DNA of 64,000 bases from Talpa occidentalis (lineage: Eukaryota > Chordata > Mammalia > Eulipotyphla > Talpidae): contig NW_023605194.1 in assembly GCF_014898055.3 (NCBI RefSeq), positions 59,807,361 to 59,871,360 of the forward strand, written 5' to 3'. Below are positions 24,161-36,580 of the stretch, in pieces. The translations under genes were made by a program, and so were the position numbers. Within the stretch, counting starts at the first letter, position 1. The number at the start of each line of letters is the position of its first letter. The notes under the pieces were generated by a model. The model saw only the letters and a program-made list of their open reading frames with translations. It ran no database searches and was not told where the DNA came from.

Positions 24161-24403
24161 TCATTCTTAATAAGACATTAAAATGCACATATTCTTTAAT
24201 ACAATGATTCTATATTAAAGAGCTTATAAAATGATTTTAAATGTGCACAATAAGAAGTATTCATTGAAAAGTAGTTTGTAATACAAAAAGGAACTATAAA
24301 GATAAAATAAAAATAATTTAAATGTTAAGTGTACAATAGTATATTACTTAAATAAATATCATTATGGTGATACCATAGATTACTATGCAAAGAGTTAGAA
24401 ATA
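24161..24403 (+). mobile_element. Second ancient L1 fragment, left part
   Basis: TACTTAAATAAATATCATTATGG and the following ATTACTATGCAAAG resemble the L1 segment 'ggttaaataaattatggtac ... tactatgcag'. It appears to continue beyond the SINE at 24404 and the LTR at 24734 to about 25260. Confidence 0.55.
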
Positions 24404-24673
24404 GGGCCTCCCTGGTGACACAGGGGGTAAAGACACAGTGCTATCAAGCTATGGCCAGCTACTGCAACATGACTTCGATCCCCAGCCAGGGAGCAGACCC
24501 ACATGGCACAGCAGACCTCTCCTGTGGGGCCCACTGCTCCCCTCAGCAGTGTATTTCAGTAGATCCACCTGTTCTGCTCCCCAATCTGTCTCTGGTGAAT
24601 CCTTTCACCCCCCACACCTCTGGCTTACACCACAGTTCTTGTATGCATAAATAAATCAATCTTAAAAGAAAAC
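24404..24673 (+). mobile_element. tRNA-derived SINE, type B, nested in L1
   Basis: Complete. Target duplication AGTTAGAAATA at 24393-24403 and 24674-24684. Confidence 0.94.
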
Positions 24674-24733
24674 AGTTAGAAATATGTTCACAATATATGC
24701 ATGGTTTTGTTAAATAAATAAGGAGAAACAAAC

Positions 24734-25066
24734 TGATGTGGCTCCAATGCCTTAAAAGCCTATGTAAGCAATCAAAGTATAAGCCAAGTCAGTGTACTTG
24801 AACCTGAAAGAAATGAAACTTAAGAACAACCAATCACAGTCAACGAGCCTTTTCCAAAGTAGGTGCCCAATTAAACTATAGTCAATCTAATAACTTCCTT
24901 GCTTCTTTCTGTGTCTTCTCTATAAAAGTCTATCCCTTAGCTCCTGCAAATGGGGTACTCCTGAGCACTTTCAGTTTGGTGCTGCCAGATTCAAATTGGT
25001 GTTGGCTCAAATAGACTCCTGTAAATTTTAGTGTGCTTCAGTTTAACTTTTTACATTTCTACAACA
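24734..25066 (+). mobile_element. Solo ERV-type LTR, old
   Basis: Begins TGATGTGGC and ends CTACAACA, about 333 bp. It shows the order of an LTR promoter and end: AACCAATCACAG (CCAAT-like, about 24828), CTATAAAAGTC (TATA-like, about 24920), and CAAATAGACTCCTG (degenerate AATAAA, about 25008), then a U5-like T-rich end. Flanks CAAAC (24729-24733) and TAAAC (25067-25071) look like a 5-bp duplication with one change. It splits the L1 fragment. The class is probably gammaretrovirus-like (ERV1), from general appearance only. Confidence 0.6.
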
Positions 25067-25262
25067 TAAACAAGGTAATTTTGGTTTTTATAAAAGTGTA
25101 TACATGTATATATACTAATGCACACCCAGGATGAGACAAAAAGTTAAAGACCAAAATAGTAACTGTGGCTTTCTTTGGATAGTAAGATTAATTTATATTC
25201 TTTTTTTACATATATTCCAAAATGAACATCTATTTCTTTCATAATTTAGAAAGTTTCAGAAT
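25067..25262 (+). mobile_element. Second ancient L1 fragment, 3' end
   Basis: TATACTAATGCACACCCAGGA, GTGGCTTTCTTTGGATAG and a T-rich end resemble the old L1 3' UTR ('gtggttgcctctggggagg ... attttgaatttt'). Confidence 0.5.
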
Positions 25263-25434
25263 CAAGCATCAAAGTTAAATAAACCCTCACACCACATCTG
25301 TTCGAGTATAGTGACGTGGAGTCTATTTTGTCAGAAATAGAACAGAATGCCATTTAATGTAAGAAAATGAACACAATAATGAAATTATCCTAAACATGAA
25401 GATAATCATAACCCATTGCTGATAATCACCACTC

Positions 25435-25640
25435 TCATAAATGCTTTCTTTATATTATCCTATTTACTTCACACAATATTGCATTGAGGTTGCTATTGCT
25501 AGTGTTCCATTTTAGAAGATAAAAATGAGTCCCAGAGAGGTTAAATAAATTTATCAAGATCACATTGCAAAGTGGCAGAACCAGGACTCAACCTCATGAA
25601 ATACGTGCAGGTTTAGCTATCCTGTGACACTGTCTAAAAT
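25435..25640 (-). repeat. MIR SINE, antisense, well preserved
   Basis: AATGAGTCCCAGAGAGGTTAA, CAAGATCACATTGCAAAGTGG and CAGAACCAGGACTCAACC read as the complement of the MIR core and head. Confidence 0.82.
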
Positions 25641-26282
25641 GAAAAAACACGCTATTTGTCAAATAGCTATTTGATGATGTAAAACATCATGATTACAAGA
25701 ATCAATTATAGGAAATTGTAGAAGCCACTTAAAGTCAGTAAATCTAAATGCTAAAAGCAAGGGCGTGGCAGACACTACACAATGAGACATCAAACAGCCT
25801 CTGCTTTGGCAGTGGGTTTCTCTGAGGATGCCTGTTACCAGAGCTGCATTTCTGTATAAGAAAAGTGCCAAATCCACTAACCACAGCTTCCTGACCTAGA
25901 TGAGGTGAACAGCAAAGAACATTTGTTTACTGTAAGTTTCAAAAAGACAGGCTACATATTTACATAAGATTAAAATTAAGAAGTCTATCGTATTAGCTGA
26001 GTAGTGATAACTATTTAGAATTGATCTAGAAGAGCAAAATATAGAAATAAAAACAACCTTATGAAATAACTTTTTTGGTCCAGCTAATCATCTGAAAATA
26101 AAACCAGGAAATTCCTAAGTTTCACTCCAGTCATTGCTAAATGACAGGGAAGGCAACTACAAATTGTATAAGTTCACTTTCCACTTGCTCATTTCTTCTA
26201 AATAATCAGGATTATCTCAGTATAAAGGTAACTCACTTGAGCAAAAGTTGGTATATGATTTTACTAAATATTTTATATAAAT
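25641..26282. other. Unassigned intronic sequence
   Basis: No repeat or exon recognised. Confidence 0.4.
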
Positions 26283-26293
26283 GAAACAAGTCT

Positions 26294-26558
26294 GGGCCTC
26301 CCCTGCTGGCATGGCAGTTGAGCGCTGGGCTGCGAAGCTGCCAGCAGCCTCTGCAGCACCGGTTTGATCCCCGGCCGCCAGCGAGGGTTCCACATGGCGT
26401 GCAGACCTCTCCTGCCGCACCCACTGTTCCCCTCAGCAATGTGTTTCACTGGTCTGCCTGTTCTGTTCCCCGCTCTGGTGAATTCTCTCACCCTCCCGTG
26501 CTTCTGACTGTACCCAGTGCTTGTATAAATAAATAAATCTTAAAAAAAAAAAAAGAAA
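26294..26558 (+). mobile_element. tRNA-derived SINE, type A
   Basis: Complete with a pure A tail. Target duplication GAAACAAGTCT at 26283-26293 and 26559-26569. Confidence 0.95.
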
Positions 26559-26899
26559 GAAACAAGTCTAAAATGATGGGCTGAAGAAACAATAAGGTTG
26601 AATATGACACAGTGAACATTGCAATGATTGGCTATGTCTACCGAAGAAAAAAACACAGTGACATCCACACTACAAATCTGCCATCTTTACATTAGTAAAT
26701 TAGCGCAAATGCTATAATTAGTAGCAGAACAGTAAAGGACAACTAAATTATTTTTTCAGGTTAATGAATGTATATGTATTTATATATATGAAAAAGGCAA
26801 CTTCGATTAACCACCTTCAGATACGGACAAAAGGAGGTAAAAACAGAATCTCAGTACCCTGGTTTTACTTGATGTGCTCAAGCTTCATGATCTTGGATG

Positions 26900-27025
26900 A
26901 TCTTAGCTTTAACTCTCTTGATTACATTGTATTCATTTATAAAATGCAGATAATAATCCCCCTATTCACTAGGTCTCACGAAACCAGAAGAGATGGGGTA
27001 TAATAAATGGTAGCTATTATATTAG
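26900..27025 (+). repeat. MIR SINE, 3' part
   Basis: TTTATAAAATGCAGATAATAATC and TAATAAATGGTAGCTATTAT resemble the second half of MIR. Confidence 0.45.
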
Positions 27026-27551
27026 ACATAATTACACTAGACTTTCAGAACTTCTACCCAACAGCAATAAGAACACTTAAGGTAAGCTCGATGGGGACAA
27101 ACATGGTGCAATCCAAAGTACTATCTTATTAGCAATAGCAATCGTGAAACTCTAAAGTTTAATATAGAACTGTTTGTGTCAGAGAGATGCAAAGTCATTC
27201 AATTTCACTCAGTAATGAATTCCTTTAAACATAGTTTGTTGCTTTCTCACCACCTACCATCAGAAATGCACTCAATTATAAGAGCCTGTGGGTCTGGGTA
27301 CCATTATTTCATATGCAGCAAGGGAATTACAATGGTTATAATTATTTTATCATTCGATAACAATATTTGATGATAACATTTGATAGTATTTCTAACAAAA
27401 AGATCTTGAGCCATATAGCAACAATTTAAGGGAGAAAAAAGACCCCCCCAAAATCTTTTTATTTTACAAGATTATGTATTATAAAATCATTTATAAGTGT
27501 CACTATTTTTGAGCAATATAAAACATATTCCCAATTGTGGAATCCTTTCTT

Positions 27552-27818
27552 TTTTTTAAGATTTATTTATTTTTGCATACAAGAGCTGGGGTACAGGCCA
27601 GAGTTATGGGAGGTGAGAGGATTCACCAGAGACAGAGGGGAGAACAGAACAGGCAGATTTACGGAAACACACTGCTGAGGGGAGCAGCGGGTGAGATAGG
27701 AGAGGTCTGCTGCGCCATTTGGGTTGCTCCTTAGCCGGGGATCAAACCCGTGCTGCAGTGGCTGCGGATAGCTTCATAGGTTGCGTCTTTACCCCTTGCA
27801 CCACCAAGGAGGCCCTGC
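27552..27818 (-). mobile_element. tRNA-derived SINE, type B, antisense
   Basis: Complete. Near-perfect target duplication AATCCTTTCTT / AATTCTTTCTT at 27541-27551 and 27819-27829. Confidence 0.95.
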
Positions 27819-27829
27819 AATTCTTTCTT

Positions 27830-30490
27830 AAACAATTCTACTTAAATGTGGCCAATTTAATCAAGAGAGTTAAAGCTAAGATCCCCCAAGATCATGAAAC
27901 TTGAGCACACCAAGAAAAACCAGAGTACTGGAATTCTGTTTTTACCTCCTTTTTTCCTTATCTGTATATTGATCAAACAACTTGCCTTTTTCATGTATAT
28001 AAATACATATATTCATTAACCTGAAAAAATAATTGTTCCAGGGTTTCCATTTCCCCGAGGAAAGACAAAATAAAATGAAGAGTAAAGGACGTCTGGAAGG
28101 AATGAACACAAGGCTCCCTGAAAACTGCTGGAATGCAAGGAGAGTGATGTCCTCAGGACTTTCAAGTTGATGTGCATGGTCACGTCAGACATAATGGACC
28201 CTACACTTGGTGGCCCTGCTGGATATTATATGCATATCTGTTCCTTGACACTTCTGTTGAAATCCTGGCTAAGACTCACTGCTTATCTGGTTCTATGTTA
28301 ACTGCTAAAACTCTACTGGGTAACTGAAAGCAAACATTTCTAGCCAAGCTAGATTCCAATATCAACTCTTTCCCTCATGACAATCTGTCAGTTACATGAC
28401 TATTGACAGCAGTAAGCCCCAGACTATAGTGAGCGAGCCTGCATCCATCTTGTTGGTCACAAACAAACTTGGCCCCAGTGCACTGCAAAGACCCATTGCT
28501 AAAAGGTACGTGGACAGATAGAAAGGAGACAGCTGCAGCTATTATGAGACAAACTTGTGGGCCTTTTGATGAGAAATCTTTATAACTCACTAAATTTATT
28601 CTCAGGCATACTTTACTTGTCTTGACAGAGCTAAAACAAATATAAGGCAAATATCAAGAAAGAATTCTGATTTCAGGAAGATACAATTTTATAAGATAAA
28701 ATTTCATTTTATCCCAGTGTTTTTAATACCATAAAGCAGAACCATAGCACCATTATTTTGAAAGTAAGGTGGTTTTGGTAGCCAGCTCAAAGGATTTGTA
28801 TTCTCTGCAAGCAATGTGTTACATTCTGTTGATGTCTATGTAATTTAAAAAAAAATGTGCATATATGGGAGCCTCAAAACAAAACTGGATCAGAATCACA
28901 AGATACTTTACCAAAACTCCTTTTACAATCATTCATTTGACCACATAAAAGTAGTTTTTAGGGAAAATTTGATTATTTAGTAAGCAGTCAGTCAAAACTG
29001 TAACAACCCAATCTTTACACAAACACACACACACACACACAAATGCCTAGTACTATGTAAACATTAGTAAGTGTAGTCTGACTATTTTGATATTCTAAGA
29101 ACAACTTTTGCCCTCATGTAAATAAAAAAAAACCTCACTGCAAACTATTATCACAAAATTTTCTTTAAAAATATTCTGTACAATAATAAAGTGTTCTTTC
29201 AAGCACTTCTCTTTCAAACAGAACAAGATGGCTTTATTGTTTATTTTGCAATGAGCTGGGATAAGACCCAATTTTGGTCAACATCTCTGTCTTCTCTTCA
29301 GTGTAGTCTCTATTATGCTCCCTGATCCAAAGTGTAATAGTAATAAATGTCATCATTAATAAGAATTATATATTAAATAAGATCAAAATGTCATAAGGAC
29401 TAAAATGAAAACTGATATACAAACTCATAAAGTAGGCATATCAAAGACATGAGGGCTCCATTTTTCCCTCTTTTTGAGTACTTTCATTAAATAATCTGCC
29501 TTAAAGTACGGACTAACAGTCTGTCTTAAATTAGAAGTAGGCAGATTAAAACTGTTACTCTCAACCTCTGTTTAAAAATGAGAAAGAGCTATTCACAGCA
29601 AGAGTAGAAGTAAAGTTTGTCTGGGAGCACTGCTGCAGTCAGAGAAAGAACCCTAATGAGAAATGCCGTATTTTGCTGTGGCAGCTGTATCTACGTGCAG
29701 ACCTACTTATTCTGAAATCATGCAAACTCATCTTAACAGGAGTCTGAGTATCATGAGCAGATAGAGGGAATTCATACATTTTCCATGGCTTACTGTTTAT
29801 TAAGGAAGCACAGCCAGTTACTAGATTTAATTAGATAGAAATTATATAATGGACCATCATACTCAAATTTTCATTTTTGTTAACTGGATTTTATTTCTAT
29901 TAAATATGATTGATATCTTTGATATCAGCTGTCCTTAGCTTAAAGACAGGGATTGTTGGGATACTGGTGTATGTGGAAAATATACTAATAGGGAGGGAGG
30001 CAGATGGAAAAGGCAAAGCAAGTCTACTTAACTACTTTTGCCTTTAGGCTAGCCCTAAGGTTAGAAGTAAAAAGGAATCAGACAATAGGCACAGGTGACA
30101 TAATCAGTCAAGCAGCCCTTACATGTCCAGAGAATAAGCCTCCACAGGGTGATCTGAAGAGTTCTGACAGATTCCACCCCTTTCATAAATGTCCCCTCAG
30201 AGAGCATTCATGAGTAGCACTGAAAATTCCACAGTATTTGTTCCTGTGCATTAAGTCTTTGAAGGTCCCCACTCAAATCCCATAGGGTAGAGGAGAGATT
30301 ATAACACATTAAGACCTTGTCAATTATTATCATCTTCATTTGAATTAAATCAAAGGAGTAGGTATGTGGCAGCTCACAGAGTTCTAAGGAATGAGATGAA
30401 ATAACAACAGAAGAACAACAGTTATGGAAGTCTATGTGCCCTCCCATGTGCTCAAAAAGTTTAAACATGATTATTTCAAAGTAGGGACTG
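27830..30490. other. Unassigned intronic sequence with a (CA)n tract
   Basis: A short (AC)n lies at 29023-29040. A stretch at about 28090-28600 is less AT-rich and gives a 91-codon minus-strand frame (28375-28650), but no family or splice context is recognised; it may be an unclassified repeat. Confidence 0.4.
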
Positions 30491-30577
30491 ATAGTATGAA
30501 GTAGGGACTACTATATCTAATGAATATTCTAAAAATATGCTAAAACTATACTGACTAAAACTAGTACTTCATACTAT
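30491..30577. repeat. Inverted-repeat cluster
   Basis: A perfect 13-bp inverted repeat (30491-30503 and 30565-30577) encloses two copies of AGTAGGGACT and an AATATTCT segment. Parts of it recur about 1.1 kb away at 31615-31656. Confidence 0.85.
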
Positions 30578-30700
30578 ATCTCACTTCACATGTAAGGAAA
30601 CAATGCTCAGAGATGTGAAGTAATCTACTCAAGATCACAAAGCTAGTCAGGGACAGAGCAAGAATTTGGAATTGGGGACATCTGACTCAAGAGAATAAGT
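30578..30700 (-). repeat. MIR SINE, antisense
   Basis: GTAAGGAAACAATGCTCAGAG, CAAGATCACAAAGCTAGTCAG and GACAGAGCAAGAATTTGGAAT read as complement of MIR. Confidence 0.75.
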
Positions 30701-30746
30701 TGCTCACTTTCATGTTAGCATTTGAAAAAGCAAATTCATATTTGAT

Positions 30747-31009
30747 GGGACCCAGTGCGCAAAAACACAGTGTTGAGCGCTATGGTGCGAAGCTGCCCAG
30801 CCTCTGCAGCGCCTGTTCGATCCCCGGCCGCTGGCGAGGGTCCCACATGGTGCGCAGACCTCTCCTGCCATGCCCGCTGCTCCCCTCAGCAGTGCATTTC
30901 TTCAGTCTGCCTGTTCTGCTCCCCCACTCTGGTGCTGGTGAATTCTCTCACCCTCCCATGCTTCTGACTGTACCCAATGCTTGCATAAATAAATAAATAA
31001 ATCTTAAAA
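30747..31009 (+). mobile_element. tRNA-derived SINE, type A, degenerate head
   Basis: The first 30 bases are altered (GGGACCCAGTGCGCAAAAAC in place of the usual head), but TTGAGCGCT, the B box GTTCGATCCCC and the body are intact. Its tail passes directly into the GAA microsatellite, so no clear right-hand target duplication is visible. Confidence 0.9.
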
Positions 31010-31112
31010 GAAGAAGAAGAAGAAGAAGAAGAAGAAGAAGAAGAAGAAGAAGAAGAAGAAGAAGAAGAAGAAGAAGAAGAAGAAGAAGAAGAAGAAGAAG
31101 AAGAAGAAGAAA
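31010..31112 (+). repeat. (GAA)n microsatellite, about 34 units
   Basis: An uninterrupted GAA/AAG array of about 102 bp, seeded in the tail of the preceding SINE (TCTTAAAAG then AAG repeats). On the opposite strand it gives a polyserine open frame, which is an artefact. Confidence 0.98.
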
Positions 31113-31913
31113 GACCACAAGGGAAATCCAGACTCCTACTTGGCACTATGTTTTCTGAAGGACTGAGCACTGAAAGCAAGAGTCTACTCACTACAATTTG
31201 TGACTCCTACTCAAGATTCAATACCAGTCTACTAGCTCACAATTAGTACAGTGAGCAAAATCAAGTTAAACTTTTAATTTTCCACTGGTCCTGTGTGTTG
31301 TCAAGCTATTAATGCTCCCCAGTAATTACATTCTATTATATCTGAAAGTACAAGAAGATAGGAAAAAAAATTTAGATAATTACTTTGAATGGATATGTAT
31401 ACATAAAGCTGAGAAAATATCTATCATATAGTTATCTATCTATCTATCGATTAATCTGTAATATCTATTCAATAGTTCTAGAAACTTATCTAAATCATAC
31501 TTTTATGTTCATTTTATATTTGGCTGTGACTATTAGTATATATTTCCACTCAATAATCTTCTTTTTTAAAAGAAAAATAATGGATGCAGGAGATGTCTTT
31601 TTGACTGCCATGGGAAAATATGCTGACTAAAACTAGTACAGAATATTCATTAGATACCAAACAATTTACTTTTTGACATGTTTATTGATAATAGTAGCCT
31701 CCCCTTAGAATTTTCAACTAAGTTCTGAGTACCAATTTGCATATTCATAACCCCTGGTTGATTGTACTTTGACATCATTAAGTGTAAGTCATTTGTCGTT
31801 CATGTAGCTAGAGTAAAAGCTTTTCGGAGTGTTTTATGGAAATATAAAATTATATCTGCTCATACATAATAAAAATTACATTTCAACAATATAATCTAAA
31901 AATGTAGAGTCAG

Positions 31914-32192
31914 GGTCCTCCCTGGTGGTGCAAGGGGTTAAGACACAGCCTATGAAGCTCTCTGCAGCCACTGCAGCACGAGTTCGATTCCCCACACCCC
32001 AGCCAGGGAGCAACCCACATGGCGCAGCAGACCTCTCCTGACTCTCCCGCTGCTCCCCTCAGCAGTGTGTTTCAGTCAATCTGCCTGTTCTGTCCCCCAC
32101 TCTGTCTCTGGTGAATCCTCTCACCCCCACACATCCGGACTGTACCCCAGTTCTTGTATGCATGAATAAATAAATCTTTAAAAAAATAAAAT
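31914..32192 (+). mobile_element. tRNA-derived SINE, type B
   Basis: Complete, with a small insertion after the B box. Perfect 16-bp target duplication AAAAATGTAGAGTCAG at 31898-31913 and 32193-32208. Confidence 0.96.
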
Positions 32193-32208
32193 AAAAATGT
32201 AGAGTCAG

Positions 32209-33885
32209 ATGTTTTCACTTGACTACATTAAGCTTTCTTAGTAAGCCATGTATCAAAATGTTATATTGCTTGGCAGAGGTTAGTGCTTTTGAAAGACGCG
32301 TGTAAGGTGGTTTTTTTTTCTGATAATTGATTTCATAAATAATTACATTACAAGCTGTCTACCTAGTAGGGGAATATCATATCTCTTTTGTCCACTCATT
32401 TTTCTTCAATTAAATCTCTTACTCTAGAAAATTTCCACTTTAAAAAGAATATTGATTTGCAATGTGCATGAAGACACAGGTTCCTCCACAGCATAATCAC
32501 ACTGAAAATATAAGGAGTAAAGATTATGGATATTTGTACACTTAATGGCAAATGTATATTATTTGAGGGTAACATATATTTATAATCTGTGAAAATTGTA
32601 TTGTTCCTCCCTTACTTAAAAGTATTTCTTAGAGGTTACTCCTAAAATTTAAATCATGTATGTGTGATAGCTTGCACTTGTAGGTCAAAGATTAATATAC
32701 AATTTTTAATATGTAATCCTATAATTTAAAAGCTACTCCAAATTGCAATTAGAGAAAACTTCTCCCCTGTGTCAATTATGAACATATGACAGAAAAAAGG
32801 TATTTGAGGGTTGATTTCTCACCATAAATGTCTTTACTGGTCATTTCATTTTATGTGAAGCTAAATCATACTACATCTCAATGATACTACAAACAGAAAT
32901 AATTTTATTTTGCTTTCAAACTATGTAGCCTATTAAACAGTTTTTCTATTTTTAAATACTTCCTTTTACATAGTACACTTTTGATAGTTATGGGAACTAT
33001 ATCTATGGAATGCATAACTTACTTATATCAGGAATTATTATCACTCTTAAAATTTCTGCAATAAAAATTGAATATATTTTCTGGATATTTTCTTTCTACG
33101 CATAATGATTTAGTTGGATGTGTTCATCTCTGCTTCACTTAATCCTTTTTTTCAAAACACAACAATGATGCTTTTTCTTCTCAGGGTTTATGTTAGCTCT
33201 AGGAACTATAAAGCTATAAAGAAGGATGCAATATGGTCCTCAAGAAACTTGGAGTTTTATAGCAGAGAACCTAGCATGATCTAGTCAAATTAGAAATAAG
33301 TAAAGTTTTTAGCAAGAAAAACTAATTAAATTGAAGTATTTACATTTTTATTTAGCACGGTCTTCCAAAGAGCTACTTAGAAATAACCTAAGATTTTACC
33401 ACAATTTAATTTCATTTTAAATTCATCCATTTTACTTAGTGATTCAAACCACCCCATTTTCATCCTATCTGCATTGCAAACTGTATTTCAAATGATAAGT
33501 ATGATTGGGAAGGAATCTAATCCTAGATTTTCTAGAAGAAATGCTACTATAATCCAGTTAGGGAATAGTTCAACACATTAATTATGAACAAGAGTGCCCC
33601 AAGCCATCTGGCATCCTCAGTTATTCTTAGAGAGTGCTGGTAGAAAAACTAGAGGAAATTATACTGAATTCAACTTTGCTCATAAGACTTACTCATCTGA
33701 GCTCTAAATTCCACGGATTTCTGGTTTTTTTTTCTACTTTTTACTTTTAAAAATACTTATTTGATATCATACTTACTGTAAGCATTTATTTTCTAGTCAG
33801 ACATTTATATATACAGTGCTTTATTGCTATATCAGTGACATTTTATGGACTTGGGTGGGGAACACAAACACTTAGGTTTGGTGAA
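32209..33885. other. Unassigned intronic sequence
   Basis: AT-rich; nothing recognised. Confidence 0.45.
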
Positions 33886-33892
33886 AACTGAC

Positions 33893-33998
33893 AGTACATA
33901 GATACTATGCACTGATACAGTGTACTGATACTATGTACTGATACTATATACTGATACAGTTCATAGATACTATGAACAGTACTAAGATACTGTTCATT
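33893..33998. repeat. Degenerate tandem repeat of a TACTGATACTATG-type unit
   Basis: GATACTATG/GATACAGT units recur about seven times in 105 bp, partly in inverted orientation (CATAGATACTATGAACAG). Confidence 0.85.
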
Positions 33999-34584
33999 AG
34001 CTAATATTCCATCTCCTTCTTACTCTGGATGTTATTTTCAGGATGACACACTTGAGAACTTGTAGTGACAGGGATCTCACTCCATTCTATGGCATAAGCA
34101 AGCTATTTATACTAGCACTTTGAGCATGTGGGTCCTATGCCTGAAATATCTAGTCTGTCATCTAGCCAAATGACTTTTCTCATTTTAAAATCAGCATCAA
34201 TGTCATTGTTTAGAGAGTTTTCAGAGGACACTCAATCTAAATCCAGTGCCTCTATTATAAGATTCTGTCTGTCTATCCTTGCACTTTTCACAATTTGTAA
34301 TTATGTCTTGTTTCATTATTACTTTGATGTCTATCACACTTAATAGTCACAGCAGCACTAAGAAGCACTAGGTTATCTTATTATCCACATTGCACAGTTA
34401 GGACACTACATATTTACTGCTCACTTTGCATGGTACTTGGTTCAAATTAACATACAACAAATTGTTGAGAAAATTAGTTGAACCAACAATTTCCTTAGTT
34501 TAAAATTTGACTCTCTGGACATGATAGAAAAGTGAGTTAGACAGAAGTGAGTTTCAAACTTGCATGATTTAATGACATACAGAA

Positions 34585-34735
34585 TCACATATACAGTCTA
34601 GGTCTCAATTTTTAACAATGCTATGACTATAAAATACCTATTTCATATCATTCTTGTTAGGATTTAATGAGCTAATGTGATCAAAACAACAACCTGTATA
34701 AGCACTCATAATTTGTATTTATTACCCCAATTCTA
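34585..34735 (+). repeat. MIR SINE fragment
   Basis: ACTATAAAATACCTATTTCAT and TTAGGATTTAATGAGCTAATG followed by AAGCACTCATAATT match the second half of MIR. Confidence 0.5.
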
Positions 34736-34960
34736 CAGCAGTAATAAAGAACCTATCTCATTTCTCCTAGATATAACCTTTCAAGTAAAATATCATGCCC
34801 TTTATTCTTTTAGTAGATTGATCTGCTTCTTAAATTCTTCTTATATTGACCAACATATCAGTTCATTGGGAAAATATTTTTTGGGTATCTACTATTTTAA
34901 AAATATTTTTACCCTTAAATGCTGGAGCATGTAACTAAATTAGAAACTGAATTATACAAT

Positions 34961-35135
34961 CATTCCCTCAGAATCAGGATCGCTCATGGGACTTATTAAA
35001 GCTCAGATTTGGGCATTATCTCTGGACTTACCAATTCTGTACATTTGGGACAGGTACTGAGAATTTTCATTTCTAAACAATTCTCAGGTGGCATTGATGC
35101 TGCTGGTTCAGGGATCACACATTGAGACACAATGA
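34961..35135 (+). mobile_element. MER5-type hAT transposon remnant
   Basis: CATGGGACTTATTAAAGCTC, TGAGAATTTTCATTTCTAAAC and GGCATTGATGCTGCTGGTTC follow the MER5A consensus. Confidence 0.8.
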
Positions 35136-36414
35136 ACTAGCGTACACAGATATTTGTCCAAGGACAAGGAGAAGATTTGGCAAGAAAGAAATTACTTTAA
35201 AAACCATCACATGAGCTTGTTAGAGTGGAAATGACATTAGCCTTGGCCTTGAAAAATGGAAAAGAATTTGAATAAGGATTCATATGTTTTACCTTTTGGA
35301 TGGAAATGATTGTATCAGCAGATATTTTGATAATTTTATGATTGAAAACAAATTAAAGAGAAAGTATAAAATTCAGTTTGATGGAAACAAATGTAAACTA
35401 TTATATCACAAGAATACTGGCTATATAGGTTTTTTGATAGGAACTGATACATAACAAAGTGAAGAAAATCCATTAAGGAAATTTTGATTCTAAAACTAGT
35501 ATGCACATGAACTAAGAGTTAAATGAGACATTACTGTTTTATGGTACCACACTGACTCTGGTCTAAGAAACACATACTGAGTTGAGCCAAACATTGTAGC
35601 TATTACAGTGTTGGTAGCATTTGATTCTACAAATTGCCTGTTCTAGAAAATACAAATATTCTCTACAAAATTATTGCCAAGAGATAAAGAACTGGGTGGT
35701 TACAGGTTAAACTTCAAGGGGAATTCACAAGCCCTTTGACATTGTTCTTCACTGAAAGAAAAAAACTTATATAAATAAAAACAGCACCTATGTAACAAGC
35801 TATGCTACTGTGAAGAATGACTAAAGCTTAATGTACCCAAAGTACTATTCTCAAGTACAGCTAATGCAGGTTCTGATTCAGTTGCAACTTTAAAGGTAAG
35901 ATTTGAAGGGAAATCTGAAATTTCAGAGCTGAAGGAAAAGATCTTGGAAGTATAATCAATGAACTGAACTAATGGGAAATAGAGTACATGGATAATTAAC
36001 ACAAGCATTATGTGTCAAATTCATTTACCCATTCAACAATTACAGATATGATTGATGAAACATTTCATTGTGAACTGGCATGCCCAGTGGTACACCAGAG
36101 CTGACTCAAACAGATTAGCAAATCTGCACTTAGGTTTCATGTTAAGAGTCTGAACTTGGTCAGGAAATGACAGTCGCATGCAAATTTTCAAAGACTAAAG
36201 AAGACCTTTTTTGTTTTTCCTTAAGAGCAGATTGTCAAACAGTTATCCTTTTCAGTTTTGAGTTCTTGGTACTTGAGACTAATGATTACACATACTTTAG
36301 ATTATATGAGTAATATGACTTCTGATTATATGTATAGTTTCAGGAGATGCGGAAAAAGTTTAACATTTGAATTTCCTATGCTAAAAAGGATTAGTATACA
36401 TTTAAAAAACATTT
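35136..36414. other. Unassigned intronic sequence
   Basis: Nothing recognised. Confidence 0.4.
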
Positions 36415-36580
36415 ACAATGTCCTTAATGGAGTGCTAGATGCTTCACATCCATGATCATGTTAATTCCTCCCTATGTATACTTTTGAGAGAGGTATTATT
36501 GATTCAGATTTTAGATGTAATAAAATACAGGTTCATCAAGGTGAAGTAACTGGCACATGGGATATTCTTGGCTAGTATAC
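36415..36580 (-). repeat. MIR SINE, antisense
   Basis: TTCACATCCATGATCATGTTAA, then AGGTATTATTGATTCAGATTTT and AAGGTGAAGTAACTGGCACA, resemble complement of MIR. Confidence 0.55.

Noticed and set aside
28375..28650. 91-codon minus-strand frame in less AT-rich sequence
   Set aside because: No protein family, splice sites or start context recognised; possibly an unclassified repeat.
30886..31191. Minus-strand 101-codon frame rich in serine
   Set aside because: It is the complement of the GAA microsatellite plus SINE body; no gene.
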